From the NCBI GenBank assembly GCA_904501865.1, contig CAJGCF010000006.1, positions 1-32,698 of the forward strand: DNA of 32,698 nt. Direction: 5' to 3'. Every line of letters starts with the position of its first letter. The stretch's first letter is position 1. Positions 23,928 through 31,164 of this stretch are shown here, in pieces. The translations under genes were made by a program, and so were the position numbers. The notes beneath the pieces are model-generated. The model was not told the origin of the DNA. It ran no database searches and saw only the letters and a list, made by a program, of their open reading frames with translations. The stretch comes from an uncultured Clostridia bacterium (lineage in GTDB: Bacteria; Bacillota; Clostridia; Oscillospirales; CAG-272).

Positions 23928-23936
23928 GTGGAAAAT
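23928..23936 (-). promoter_or_regulatory. DnaA box 2
   Basis: TTTTCCACA on the - strand, identical to box 1 and in the same orientation, 55 bp away. Confidence 0.55.
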
Positions 23937-24082
23937 GTAGGAATATCTTTTTTTATTTTTGTAATTATAATTTGCTTTTGAAAAATATTCGTAATTTTTG
24001 TGCTCATTCACGGTAAAAATCTTAAAAAATACTGATTTTTTAAAAAATTCTTGTTTTCAACAATTTTATTTGAATGTTGAAA

Positions 24083-24091
24083 TGTGGAAAA
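24083..24091 (-). promoter_or_regulatory. DnaA box 3
   Basis: TTTTCCACA on the - strand, identical to boxes 1 and 2 and in the same orientation, near the dnaA 3' end. Confidence 0.55.
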
Positions 24092-24155
24092 TGCGTACTG
24101 TCTTTATAAAATGAATGAAAAGCAAAATAAAAACGTGTTGAAAATCAAATTTTGA

Positions 24156-25532
24156 TCATTCCTTTATCTCTTTTATGAGATTATTGATCTCCATCTCAAA
24201 GGACGGCATAGATGCAGTCTTTTTCTCTATAGTATCTATCGAGGATATTACGGTAGAGTGATCTCTGTTAAATATTTTTCCTATATTAGGCAGAGACATT
24301 TCCGTTATGTTTCTTATAAGATATATAGCAACGTGTCTTGCTTGAGCAACTTCCTTTACTCTGGATTTTCCCTCAAGATCTGTTCTGCTGACACCATATT
24401 TTTTCTCGATAGCCGCAAATATCTTATCAACAGTAACGTTTATAGGCTCTGCGCCGCCCAAAAGCTCTGACATACAGCTTTTAGCTATATCCATACTTAT
24501 CTCGCTTCCGGAGAGAAATTTTATAGCAGCCAGCTTTTTAACAGCTCCCTCTATCTGTCTTATGTGAGAACGGAGATTCTCGGCAAGATAAGTAATTATC
24601 TCGTCAGATACCGATATACCCGCCTGAGATATCTTGTTTTTAAATATTGCTATTCTAAGCTCAAGATCCGGCGGCTGAACGTCTGCTATAAGTCCCCACT
24701 CAAATCTTGTCTTTATTCTGTCCTCAAGGGTTTCTATATCTTTAGGCGGACGGTCGGATGCGAGTATTATCTGTTTTCCGTCCTCGTAAAGAGCGTTGAA
24801 TGTGTGGAAGAATTCCTCTTGTGTTGATGTCTTTCCCGCAATAAACTGAATATCATCCACGAGCAAAACGTCACACGTACGGTATTTGTCTCTGAATTTA
24901 TCCATGGATTTCTTTGCCAGACTTTCTATCATCTGATTGGTGAAATCCTCACCCTTTATGTATATGATATTTGCAAATGGATTTTTTCTTTTTATCTCGT
25001 TTGTTATAGCGTAAAGCAGGTGAGTTTTTCCAAGTCCGCTGGGTCCGTAGATAAACAGAGGGTTATAATCATGCGCAGGCTTATCGGCTACTGCAACACA
25101 AGCCGCGTGCGCAAACTTATTTGAGCTTCCGACTATAAAATTTTCAAAGGTATATTCAAAATTTACGGTAGGCATAGTCGAGCCCAAAATTGAGGAGCTG
25201 TCATTATCCTCTGCCTCGGGTGGATCAATACTTTCTCCGGATATCTGCTTTTTAATGTTTTCAACGTTTACAGATGAATTTTTAGATTCGATATCTATTC
25301 CTATATGAAATCCCATAAAGTCCTCAAAAAGCTCCTCAAGCTGAGAAAGAAATTTTTCGGTTATGGTCTTTTTTCTAAAATCCGAGCTTGTGGTAAGCGT
25401 TAAGGTATTATTTGCAAATGAGGTGATCTCAATATCGCCAAACCAGAGATTCATGGCGTGAGTACCTATTTTTTGGCTCATTCTGTTTTGAACCAAGGAC
25501 CATATTTCGTTTATTTCTTCAAAATATTCCAT
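24156..25532 (-). CDS. dnaA: Chromosomal replication initiator protein DnaA
   Basis: 458 residues that bind DnaA boxes and open the origin. Domain I is at about 1-80, followed by a short Asp/Ser-rich linker (about 100-125). The AAA+ domain has Walker A GPSGLGKT (163-170) and Walker B LLVDDIQF (223-230). The DNA-binding domain IV contains EVAQARHVAIYLIR and the signature RDHSTV (423-428). The AAAGGA site precedes the ATG. The gene has its own promoter (25607-25635). It is placed after a terminator that separates it from the ribosomal protein operon, instead of following rpmH in the usual divergent arrangement. Confidence 0.98.
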   Translation of the reverse strand: MEYFEEINEIWSLVQNRMSQKIGTHAMNLWFGDIEITSFANNTLTLTTSSDFRKKTITEKFLSQLEELFEDFMGFHIGIDIESKNSSVNVENIKKQISGESIDPPEAEDNDSSSILGSTMPTVNFEYTFENFIVGSSNKFAHAACVAVADKPAHDYNPLFIYGPSGLGKTHLLYAITNEIKRKNPFANIIYIKGEDFTNQMIESLAKKSMDKFRDKYRTCDVLLVDDIQFIAGKTSTQEEFFHTFNALYEDGKQIILASDRPPKDIETLEDRIKTRFEWGLIADVQPPDLELRIAIFKNKISQAGISVSDEIITYLAENLRSHIRQIEGAVKKLAAIKFLSGSEISMDIAKSCMSELLGGAEPINVTVDKIFAAIEKKYGVSRTDLEGKSRVKEVAQARHVAIYLIRNITEMSLPNIGKIFNRDHSTVISSIDTIEKKTASMPSFEMEINNLIKEIKE

Positions 25533-25606
25533 AAATGAGATCCTTTCTTTTTTATTGTCGCTAATATATTTAAATATTAATAATTATTATAATAATATAC
25601 ATTGTA

Positions 25607-25635
25607 ATTATATCACATTTTTTATTTTTTTTCAA
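25607..25635 (-). promoter_or_regulatory. Sigma-A promoter of dnaA
   Basis: On the - strand TTGAAA (25630-25635) and TATAAT (25607-25612) are separated by 17 bp, giving a leader of about 65 bases. The rest of the gap 25533-25773 is AT-rich and shows no close match to a DnaA box, only TTATACATA near 25670. Confidence 0.75.
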
Positions 25636-25773
25636 GGCGTCGTTGTAAAAAAAATCACTTAAAAATCCTTATACATAAAGAAAAAATAGGATATTTACAA
25701 AAAATTAACATTTAAAAATAAAAACATGCCCTTATAGAGCATATTTTATCTGATATTTTTTAAAAATTGCATT

Positions 25774-25804
25774 AAAAAAAGACCGTTTATAACGGTCTTT
25801 TTTT
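25774..25804 (-). terminator. Terminator of the rpmG-rplA operon
   Basis: GACCGTT pairs with AACGGTC around a TAT loop; A and T runs of seven flank it, so on the - strand the stem is followed by a T run just after the rplA stop. It isolates dnaA from the ribosomal operon. Confidence 0.9.
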
Positions 25805-25820
25805 AATATTTTGTATCAGA

Positions 25821-26507
25821 TCAACCGAGCTTACCCTGATTTACCTTGATACCGGGGCCCATAGTAGAAGCTACTACGCAGCTCTTGATGTACTGACCCT
25901 TTGCTGCAGCGGGCTTAGCCTTGATGATAGCTCCAAGAAGAGTATCGAAGTTTTCCTGAAGCTTTTCAGCGCCAAAGGAAGCCTTACCGATAGGACAGTG
26001 AATGATGTTTGTCTTATCAAGTCTGTACTCTATCTTACCTGCCTTAGCCTCGGAAACTGCACGTGCAACGTCAGGAGTAACGGTACCAGCCTTAGGAGAA
26101 GGCATAAGTCCCTTAGGACCGAGAACCTTACCAAGACGTCCGATAACACCCATCATATCGGGAGAAGCTATAACTACGTCGAAATCAAACCAGTTCTCAG
26201 TCTGGATCTTTTCAGCGTACTCTGCGCCACCTGCGTAATCCGCACCTGCATCAAGAGCCTTCTGAACAGCGTCACCCTTAGCGAAAACGAGAACCTTTAC
26301 ATTCTTACCTGTTCCGTTAGGAAGAACTACTGCGCCTCTTACCTGCTGGTCAGCGTGACGGGAGTCAACACCGAGACGAACGTGAACTTCTATTGTTTCA
26401 TCAAACTTTGCCTTTGATGTCTGGCAAACAAGACCAAGAGCCTCAGAAGGATCGTAGAGTCTGTTCTTTTCTACAAGCTTTACGCTATCTGTATATTTCT
26501 TTCCCAT
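25821..26507 (-). CDS. rplA: 50S ribosomal protein L1
   Basis: 228 residues of the L1-stalk protein that guides deacylated tRNA from the ribosome. The family signature IGRLGKVLGPKGLMPSPKAGTV is present as a continuous block (about residues 121-142). AAGGAGG precedes the ATG. L1 often represses its own operon by binding the rplK leader, which makes the 119-bp gap before rplK of interest. The operon ends here with a terminator; rplJ and rplL, which usually follow, are not present. Confidence 0.98.
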   Translation of the reverse strand: MGKKYTDSVKLVEKNRLYDPSEALGLVCQTSKAKFDETIEVHVRLGVDSRHADQQVRGAVVLPNGTGKNVKVLVFAKGDAVQKALDAGADYAGGAEYAEKIQTENWFDFDVVIASPDMMGVIGRLGKVLGPKGLMPSPKAGTVTPDVARAVSEAKAGKIEYRLDKTNIIHCPIGKASFGAEKLQENFDTLLGAIIKAKPAAAKGQYIKSCVVASTMGPGIKVNQGKLG

Positions 26508-26524
26508 ATCTACTTACCTCCTTA

Positions 26525-26950
26525 TTAGTCTTCTACAAGAACACCCATAGAACGAGCGGTTCCTGCTACCATGCTCATAGCAGCCTCAACAGAGCCTGCG
26601 TTGAGGTCAGGCATCTTTGTCTCTGCGATCTTTCTGACCTGTTCCTTGGTGATTTTTGCAACCTTGTTCTTGTTGGGCTTGTCAGAGCCGGACTCGATGC
26701 CTGCTGCTTTCTTAATGAGAACTGCTGCAGGGGGAGTCTTTGTAATAAATGTGAAAGAACGGTCAGCGTAAACTGTGATAACTACGGGAATGATAAGACC
26801 CATATCGTTCTTTGTTCTCTCGTTAAATTCTTTTGTAAATACGGGAATTGCAACACCGTACTGACCAAGAGCAGGACCAACGGGAGGCTGAGGAGTAGCC
26901 TTACCTGCGGGAAGCTGCAACTTGATATAACCCATTATTTTCTTAGCCAT
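26525..26950 (-). CDS. rplK: 50S ribosomal protein L11
   Basis: 141 residues. The N-terminal KIMGYIKLQLPAGKATPQPPVGPALGQ block contains the proline-rich region that contacts elongation factors and the thiostrepton site. The C-terminal rRNA-binding domain ends MSMVAGTARSMGVLVED. GGAGGTG precedes the ATG with a nine-base spacer. It lies 17 bp before rplA and 119 bp after nusG. Confidence 0.98.
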   Translation of the reverse strand: MAKKIMGYIKLQLPAGKATPQPPVGPALGQYGVAIPVFTKEFNERTKNDMGLIIPVVITVYADRSFTFITKTPPAAVLIKKAAGIESGSDKPNKNKVAKITKEQVRKIAETKMPDLNAGSVEAAMSMVAGTARSMGVLVED

Positions 26951-27069
26951 AATTAATTACACCTCCATAGTGGTACTTGTGCGGGAAAATTATAAAAGAA
27001 ATTTTTTCCCTCCCACTTTAAATCGCTATGCGATCCACGGTTTTTCTTTATAAGAAATCCGTAAAAGAA
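26951..27069 (-). promoter_or_regulatory. rplK leader region with small hairpins
   Basis: The 119-bp nusG-rplK gap carries two short stems: ATCGC/GCGAT (27022-27034) and TTTCTT/AAGAAA (27043-27057), both with 3-base loops. L1 autoregulation sites lie in this position in other bacteria, but I cannot identify the L1-binding fold by eye. No clear promoter. Confidence 0.3.
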
Positions 27070-27618
27070 TTAGTTTTTAAGCTTAAGCATTTCGGACTCG
27101 ATTTCAACAGGCATATCTCTGCGTCCGCGCTTTACGAGCACGGTAACAGTTTTAAGATCCTCGGAAATGGACTGAACCACACCGTCGTATCCTTCAAACA
27201 GACCGCTGATAACGCTTACCTCATCACCCACACTGAACTTAAGCTGAACTTTGGTCTCATCAACACTTTCAAGATTGATGTCAATGACCTCCTGCTCAGA
27301 CAAAGGAGCGGGACGTGATCCTGGGCCTACAAAGCCCGTAACACCTGTTATATTTCTGACGGCATGCCAGCTTTCGTCTGTCATTATCATCTTAATGTAG
27401 ACGTATGTCGGGAAAATCTTTACTTCTGTGACCTTTTCCTTGTCGCCGTCCTTTTCAATAATCGTCTCAACGGGAACCTTAATATCATATATCAAATTTC
27501 CGAGTCCTCGGTTTTCAACGATCTTTTCAAGGCTTGCTTTTACCTTGTTTTCATAACCCGAATAGGTGTGCGCAATATACCATCTCAGGCCTACGTTCAT
27601 TCCATCAATATCACTCAT
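27070..27618 (-). CDS. nusG: Transcription antitermination factor NusG
   Basis: 182 residues. The NGN domain begins RWYIAHTYSGYENKV and includes the loop VTGFVGPGSRPAPLSEQE. A C-terminal KOW domain runs from about residue 128 (VGDEVSVISGLFEGYDGVVQ). It binds RNA polymerase and, through the KOW domain, ribosomal protein S10 or Rho. GGAG lies seven bases before the ATG. It is 12 bp after secE, in the conserved secE-nusG-rplK-rplA order. Confidence 0.98.
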   Translation of the reverse strand: MSDIDGMNVGLRWYIAHTYSGYENKVKASLEKIVENRGLGNLIYDIKVPVETIIEKDGDKEKVTEVKIFPTYVYIKMIMTDESWHAVRNITGVTGFVGPGSRPAPLSEQEVIDINLESVDETKVQLKFSVGDEVSVISGLFEGYDGVVQSISEDLKTVTVLVKRGRRDMPVEIESEMLKLKN

Positions 27619-27630
27619 ATCAAAGCTCCA

Positions 27631-28122
27631 TCAGTTGAAGAGTGAAGCAAGCATACTGATACCTGTGTTGAACGCATAGTCGACCAAACCGAGCATTACC
27701 GCAAATATAACAGCGATAATAACTACTACAAGGAATCCCTTACGGGTCTGCTCCTTTGACGACCAAACTATCTTTTTAAGCTCACTTTTTACAGAGCGCA
27801 TAAAGTCACCAAGCTTTTTACGGAACTTGATGATCACTGCAACTATTATCAGAACTATAACTCCAATTATTATGCTATTGATAATAAGTGTTTTTTTAGT
27901 CTGTGCTATAACAGCATTAAGAGCAGCTTGTTCTTTGTTTTCGGTCTCAGCCTCGTTTTCCGAACCGCTTTCGGTTTCGGAGCCGCTTGTTGCTTCAGTA
28001 GTCTCGGACTTTGTTTCCGTTGTTGAAGCATCGCTTGCGAAAACGCTTACTGTAAAGAGTGATACAACCAACACAAGAGACAGGAGAAGAGCGATAAGAC
28101 TTCTTTTTGTTGTGATAGTCAT
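27631..28122 (-). CDS. secE: Preprotein translocase subunit SecE with unusual N-terminal extension
   Basis: The C-terminal ~60 residues are normal SecE: the amphipathic helix around KSELKKIVWSSKEQTRKG and the final membrane helix. Bacterial SecE of this phylum is usually 60-80 residues, but here 163 residues are predicted. The extra part starts with a signal-peptide-like helix (about 8-28) ending VFA before SDAS, then an extracellular linker of about 45 residues rich in Ser, Thr and Glu, then a second membrane helix (about 79-99). The topology matches the three-helix SecE of E. coli, but a cleavable-looking signal and an acidic loop are not usual. GGGAGGGG lies five bases before the ATG at 28122; the in-frame TTG at 28137 is part of that site. 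It lies between rpmG and nusG. Confidence 0.9.
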   Translation of the reverse strand: MTITTKRSLIALLLSLVLVVSLFTVSVFASDASTTETKSETTEATSGSETESGSENEAETENKEQAALNAVIAQTKKTLIINSIIIGVIVLIIVAVIIKFRKKLGDFMRSVKSELKKIVWSSKEQTRKGFLVVVIIAVIFAVMLGLVDYAFNTGISMLASLFN

Positions 28123-28137
28123 ACTAACCCCTCCCAA

Positions 28138-28299
28138 TCACTTAGACTCTTTGTGAAGAGTGTGCTTGCGGCAGAACTTGCAATACTTATTGAGTTCCAA
28201 TCTGTCCGGATCATTCTTCTTGTTTTTCTTTGTGTCATAGTTTCTCTGCTTACACTCTGTGCAAACGAGAGTAATCTTGACTCTTGCATCATTAGCCAT
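28138..28299 (-). CDS. rpmG: 50S ribosomal protein L33, zinc-binding form
   Basis: 53 residues: MANDARVKITLVCTECKQRN, then the basic LELNKYCKFCRKHTLHKESK end. The cysteine pairs C13-x2-C16 and C40-x2-C43 mark the zinc-binding (C+) type. The real start is the ATG at 28299, after GGGAGGT; a longer open frame back to 28389 reads through the leader and is not coding. It is the first gene of the operon secE-nusG-rplK-rplA, starting about 120 bases after the promoter. Confidence 0.95.
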   Translation of the reverse strand: MANDARVKITLVCTECKQRNYDTKKNKKNDPDRLELNKYCKFCRKHTLHKESK

Positions 28300-28330
28300 G
28301 ATTTCGGCACCTCCCATATTAAATTTATTT

Positions 28331-28376
28331 GACCGCACAGGCGGTCCGTGTACCTCCCTCCGAAAGACCGTGTACC
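28331..28376 (-). promoter_or_regulatory. Leader of the rpmG operon: hairpin and direct repeat
   Basis: The leader holds a perfect 6-bp stem GACCGC/GCGGTC with a 4-base loop (28331-28346). The 9-base direct repeat CCGTGTACC occurs at 28346-28354 and 28368-28376 (22 bp apart). The purpose is unknown; they may be regulator sites, or the hairpin may influence translation of rpmG. Confidence 0.35.
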
Positions 28377-28425
28377 CTTTTGCGCACAAGGCACAACAAA
28401 AAAGCCCTTTTGCAGAGGTAGAACT

Positions 28426-28454
28426 ATTATATCACAATGCATAGGGCTTGTCAA
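28426..28454 (-). promoter_or_regulatory. Consensus promoter of the rpmG-secE-nusG-rplK-rplA operon
   Basis: On the - strand a perfect TTGACA (28449-28454) and a perfect TATAAT (28426-28431) are separated by 17 bp, the ideal sigma-A promoter, fitting a highly expressed ribosomal operon. The transcript should begin near 28419. Confidence 0.85.
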
Positions 28455-28526
28455 GTGTTTTTTAAAATTTTTTCGTCTGTTTTTATCATATATATTATGT
28501 GCGTCCTAAACGCTTGTTTCCCACGT

Positions 28527-28554
28527 AAAAAAGATCGGTCGAAACGACCGATCT
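28527..28554 (-). terminator. Terminator of the TetR-family gene
   Basis: AGATCGGTCG pairs perfectly with CGACCGATCT around a 3-base loop; on the - strand it is followed by TTTTTT. It lies directly after the stop of the regulator gene and keeps its transcript out of the rpmG promoter region. Confidence 0.85.
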
Positions 28555-28565
28555 GAAATTTAGAT

Positions 28566-29156
28566 TCAATTTGGAATTATTCCTAATTTATCAAGATTTG
28601 GAAATAGGGGCTTACTGAGCATTCTGCAGGATATTTCCGACATATCCGATATACTTATCTTAAATCCATCCTTATACCAATCTATCATTTGAAAAACAAG
28701 GCCGCATATTGCAAATTTAAATATCTTATTGCGGACCCATTCAGTGTCATCGGGTAAGAATTTTGAAAAGCTGACCATATCGTTTACAGGAAATGATATT
28801 GATACCTCTATTATCTTCTCAAGCATATTGTTTTTTGAGAACGCGTCAAGAAAATACTTGTGATCGTACCAAAAACAATAGTACTGCTCTATTTCATTCT
28901 TTAATGTTCTTATTTTTCCTTGTTTATCCTGATGAAATCCCACATACTCTGACATAGTGTGCTCTATGAGCGCATAGAGAGCTCCCTCCTTACTATCAAA
29001 ATAACGGTAGAATGTCTTTCTGGGTATCTCAAGCCTTTCACAAAGCTCAGTAATAGAAATGTCCTCATAATTTTTTTTGATCATCATATCAAGCAGGACA
29101 TGCTCAATTTTTCTCTGTCTTTGCGCGGATTGCTCGGTTTTACATAACTTATACAT
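28566..29156 (-). CDS. TetR-family transcriptional regulator
   Basis: About 196 residues. The N-terminal helix-turn-helix is visible as ISITELCERLEIPRKTFYRYFDSKEGALYALIEH, the TetR pattern, with a divergent ligand-binding C-terminal domain. The ATG at 29165 overlaps GGAG too closely; the ATG at 29156 has a nine-base spacer and is preferred. It is divergent from the GPH symporter gene and so is a candidate regulator of it; the palindrome at 29327-29349 is a candidate operator. The effector is not known. Confidence 0.88.
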   Translation of the reverse strand: MYKLCKTEQSAQRQRKIEHVLLDMMIKKNYEDISITELCERLEIPRKTFYRYFDSKEGALYALIEHTMSEYVGFHQDKQGKIRTLKNEIEQYYCFWYDHKYFLDAFSKNNMLEKIIEVSISFPVNDMVSFSKFLPDDTEWVRNKIFKFAICGLVFQMIDWYKDGFKISISDMSEISCRMLSKPLFPNLDKLGIIPN

Positions 29157-29219
29157 AAAATTCATCTCCGACTTTATTTTTTTTACGCAAATTCACATTT
29201 AATATTATGTGGTATGTTT

Positions 29220-29249
29220 ATTATAACAAAGAATAGAAGAATTAGTCAA
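29220..29249 (-). promoter_or_regulatory. Sigma-A promoter of the TetR-family gene
   Basis: On the - strand TTGACT (29244-29249) and TATAAT (29220-29225) are separated by 18 bp, with a leader of about 60 bases. Confidence 0.7.
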
Positions 29250-29326
29250 TAGTTTTTTAAAAAATACTCAATTTACACATAAAAAATAAACTTTTTTGTT
29301 CAAAGTTAACAAAAATAACATTACTT

Positions 29327-29349
29327 TTTCGTCTCGTTATGACACGAAA
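29327..29349. promoter_or_regulatory. Candidate operator palindrome between TetR and symporter genes
   Basis: A 23-base near-perfect palindrome: TTTCGT on the left matches ACGAAA on the right, with nine of eleven base pairs matching around the centre at 29338. It sits between the TetR gene promoter (29220-29249) and the symporter promoter (29365-29393), so a dimeric regulator bound here could act on the symporter. A site for a different family, such as LacI, cannot be excluded. Confidence 0.45.
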
Positions 29350-29364
29350 TAAGCCTTTTGGGGC

Positions 29365-29393
29365 TTTTTAAAGTGAGTAATATTTGTTATAAT
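29365..29393 (+). promoter_or_regulatory. Weak promoter of the symporter gene
   Basis: A perfect TATAAT (29388-29393) has only TTTTTA at the -35 position (29365-29370) with 17 bp spacing, which suggests dependence on an activator or low basal activity. The -35 region overlaps the end of a small AAGCC/GGCTT hairpin (29351-29366). Confidence 0.5.
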
Positions 29394-29433
29394 ATTAAGT
29401 AGCAAATCAAATAAATTTTTTATGGAGGATAAA

Positions 29434-31035
29434 ATGGCTAAAAAACCAATTCAACTCGATGCTAATGGCAAGCGCAAGTTTGGAATACGTGATAAACTTG
29501 CATATGCCGCAGGCGACTTTGGCTGTAATATGAGCTTTTCGCTCAAGGGAACAGTTCAAACGTTCTGGCTTGTTTTTATGATGATGGAAACAGGTCTCTT
29601 CTCCCTTCTTCTCCTGATCGTTCAGGCATGGGACGCTATTAACGACCCGCTCATCGGTTCTCTTATTGATAATGATAAGAGAAAGTACAGACTCGGTAAG
29701 TATAAGACGTACATCCTTATTGGTGCTTTAGGTCTTCTCGTAGGCGGCGCGGCAGTATTCCTTCCTTTCCCAAATGCAAATACCGTTATTAAAGCAGTTC
29801 TTTTCATTCTTGGTTATATAGTTTGGGATGCTGCTTACACCATGGCAAATGTTCCTTACGGAACAATGCTTAATATAGTTACCGAAGATACTGCGGAAAG
29901 AGCCTCTCTTTCTGTGTTCAGATCCATCGGTGGCGCAGTTGGTGGTATGATACCGGGTATGATACTTCCTATGCTTATTTGGCAGAAGATAACTTATGAT
30001 GGATCGACCAGCTTCCTTGACAGAATAGAGATTCCTAAAGGAGCAGAGAGTACATTTGCTCCCGAAAATTTTCACAATAATCCCATTACAGGTGAAGCTT
30101 ACGAGATAGGAGATAAAGTTCTTAGCCCATTAACAGGTAATCAGCTTGAAATTCTTCTCGGTGAAAAGGTATTCTGGGCAGCGCTTATTATGGGCGTTCT
30201 CGGTTTCGTTGCATTTATCTTTATGATAAAGAATATCACCATACGTGGTAATGAGTATGCTGAGCTCAATAAAGAGGGCGGCGAAAAGGTTAACCTTTTC
30301 AAGTCCTTCGGCACATTTATGAAAAACCGTCCTGCAGTTGGTTGTACTATCGCGGCTATGGGTATGTTCCTTGGCATGCAATCTGCTACCACAGCTACGA
30401 CTATCATGTTCGCTACACACTTCGGACAGGCTTCTCTTTCCGGTATTGTTCAGATGATCGGTTTCCTTCCCATGTTCATATTTATGCCTTTTGCTACAAA
30501 GCTTGTTAAGAAATACGGTAAGAAAGAGGTTGCTTCTGTAGGTTCTATTGCAGGTCTTGTAGGAGGTCTTGTTCTTTGCATCTTTCCGCTTTGTCCCAAA
30601 AACATTCAGCTTATCGTTTATATGATTGGCCTTATCTTCTTTGGTCTTGGCATGGGCTTCTATAACTGTGTATCCTGGGCAATGATGGGTGATGCTATTG
30701 ACTACTCTGAGTGGAAAACAGGTAAGAGAGAAGAAGGCGTTGTTTACGCACTTCATTCCTTCTTTAGAAAACTGGCTCAGGGTGTCGGTCCCGCAGCTGT
30801 TATAGCTATTATGGGTACTTCCATTATCGGTTATGATTCCGCACTCGGCACCATCGGTCAGTCTGCAGAAACCGCAGGAAGACTTTGCTGGCTCGTTGCA
30901 GGACTCTACCTCTTAAGTGCGGTTTGTCAGTTCGTCGGTGTAGCACTTATTTATAACATTGATAGGAAGACCGTCGAAAAGATGAATGCTGAGCTTGCTG
31001 CGAGAAAAGCAGTTGAGGCTCCCGTTGAGGAATAA
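29434..31035 (+). CDS. GPH-family glycoside:cation symporter
   Basis: About 533 residues and 12 membrane helices of the glycoside-pentoside-hexuronide symporter family (MelB, XylP, GusB relatives). GIRDKLAYAAGDFGCN and WDAINDPLIGSLIDN (N-terminal helices) match the family pattern; the latter contains the Asp residues used for cation and sugar binding in MelB. The central cytoplasmic loop precedes the second half. The ATG at 29422 overlaps the GGAGG site, so the ATG at 29434 is chosen. The transported sugar is not known, but the downstream GH2 enzyme suggests a beta-galactoside or beta-glucuronide. The two genes are separated by a terminator. Confidence 0.93.
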   Translation: MAKKPIQLDANGKRKFGIRDKLAYAAGDFGCNMSFSLKGTVQTFWLVFMMMETGLFSLLLLIVQAWDAINDPLIGSLIDNDKRKYRLGKYKTYILIGALGLLVGGAAVFLPFPNANTVIKAVLFILGYIVWDAAYTMANVPYGTMLNIVTEDTAERASLSVFRSIGGAVGGMIPGMILPMLIWQKITYDGSTSFLDRIEIPKGAESTFAPENFHNNPITGEAYEIGDKVLSPLTGNQLEILLGEKVFWAALIMGVLGFVAFIFMIKNITIRGNEYAELNKEGGEKVNLFKSFGTFMKNRPAVGCTIAAMGMFLGMQSATTATTIMFATHFGQASLSGIVQMIGFLPMFIFMPFATKLVKKYGKKEVASVGSIAGLVGGLVLCIFPLCPKNIQLIVYMIGLIFFGLGMGFYNCVSWAMMGDAIDYSEWKTGKREEGVVYALHSFFRKLAQGVGPAAVIAIMGTSIIGYDSALGTIGQSAETAGRLCWLVAGLYLLSAVCQFVGVALIYNIDRKTVEKMNAELAARKAVEAPVEE

Positions 31036-31049
31036 TATTTAATGACTTT

Positions 31050-31084
31050 CGGTGTCCGATCGTTCGGTCGGACACCGCTTTTTT
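31050..31084 (+). terminator. Rho-independent terminator after the symporter gene
   Basis: CGGTGTCCGA pairs perfectly with TCGGACACCG around an 8-base loop, followed by C and six Ts. It would end the symporter transcript before the GH2 gene, which then needs its own promoter unless read-through occurs. Confidence 0.9.
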
Positions 31085-31126
31085 AAGAAAATAACCGTTA
31101 TTAATACTGAATTAATATTTATGCAA

Positions 31127-31132
31127 TATAAT
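31127..31132 (+). promoter_or_regulatory. Candidate -10 box of the GH2 gene
   Basis: A TATAAT hexamer lies 33 bp before the GTG start, with no good -35 box at 16-18 bp spacing. It is a tentative promoter. Confidence 0.35.
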
Positions 31133-31164
31133 CCAAATAATAACTTTTTGTTAGGAGAAAAAAA

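Larger units (their letters stand above)
23753..24155 (-). other. Predicted chromosomal origin oriC (dnaA-dnaN gap)
   Basis: This 403-bp AT-rich gap has the layout of a Bacillus-type unwinding site. Reading from dnaA, three identical TTTTCCACA boxes (24083-24091, 23928-23936, 23873-23881) all face dnaN. The last is followed by a GC patch (about 23862-23867) and a trinucleotide-repeat tract (23835-23860), and then dnaN. TTTTCCACA differs by one base from the common TTATCCACA. A degenerate TGTTGAAAA occurs near dnaA's stop. The position and geometry are strong; function is untested. Confidence 0.75.

Noticed and set aside
25533..25773. A second cluster of DnaA boxes upstream of dnaA, as in B. 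subtilis
   Set aside because: Only one loose match (TTATACATA, near 25670) was found; the gap is otherwise AT-rich promoter sequence.
28138..28389. A longer start for the L33 gene at 28389
   Set aside because: Its first 30 codons translate the leader hairpin and repeat, while the ATG at 28299 has GGGAGGT and gives a normal L33.
29351..29369. A small AAGCC/GGCTT hairpin followed by Ts as a terminator for an upstream + strand gene
   Set aside because: There is no + strand gene upstream, the stem is only 5 bp, and the Ts overlap the symporter -35 region.
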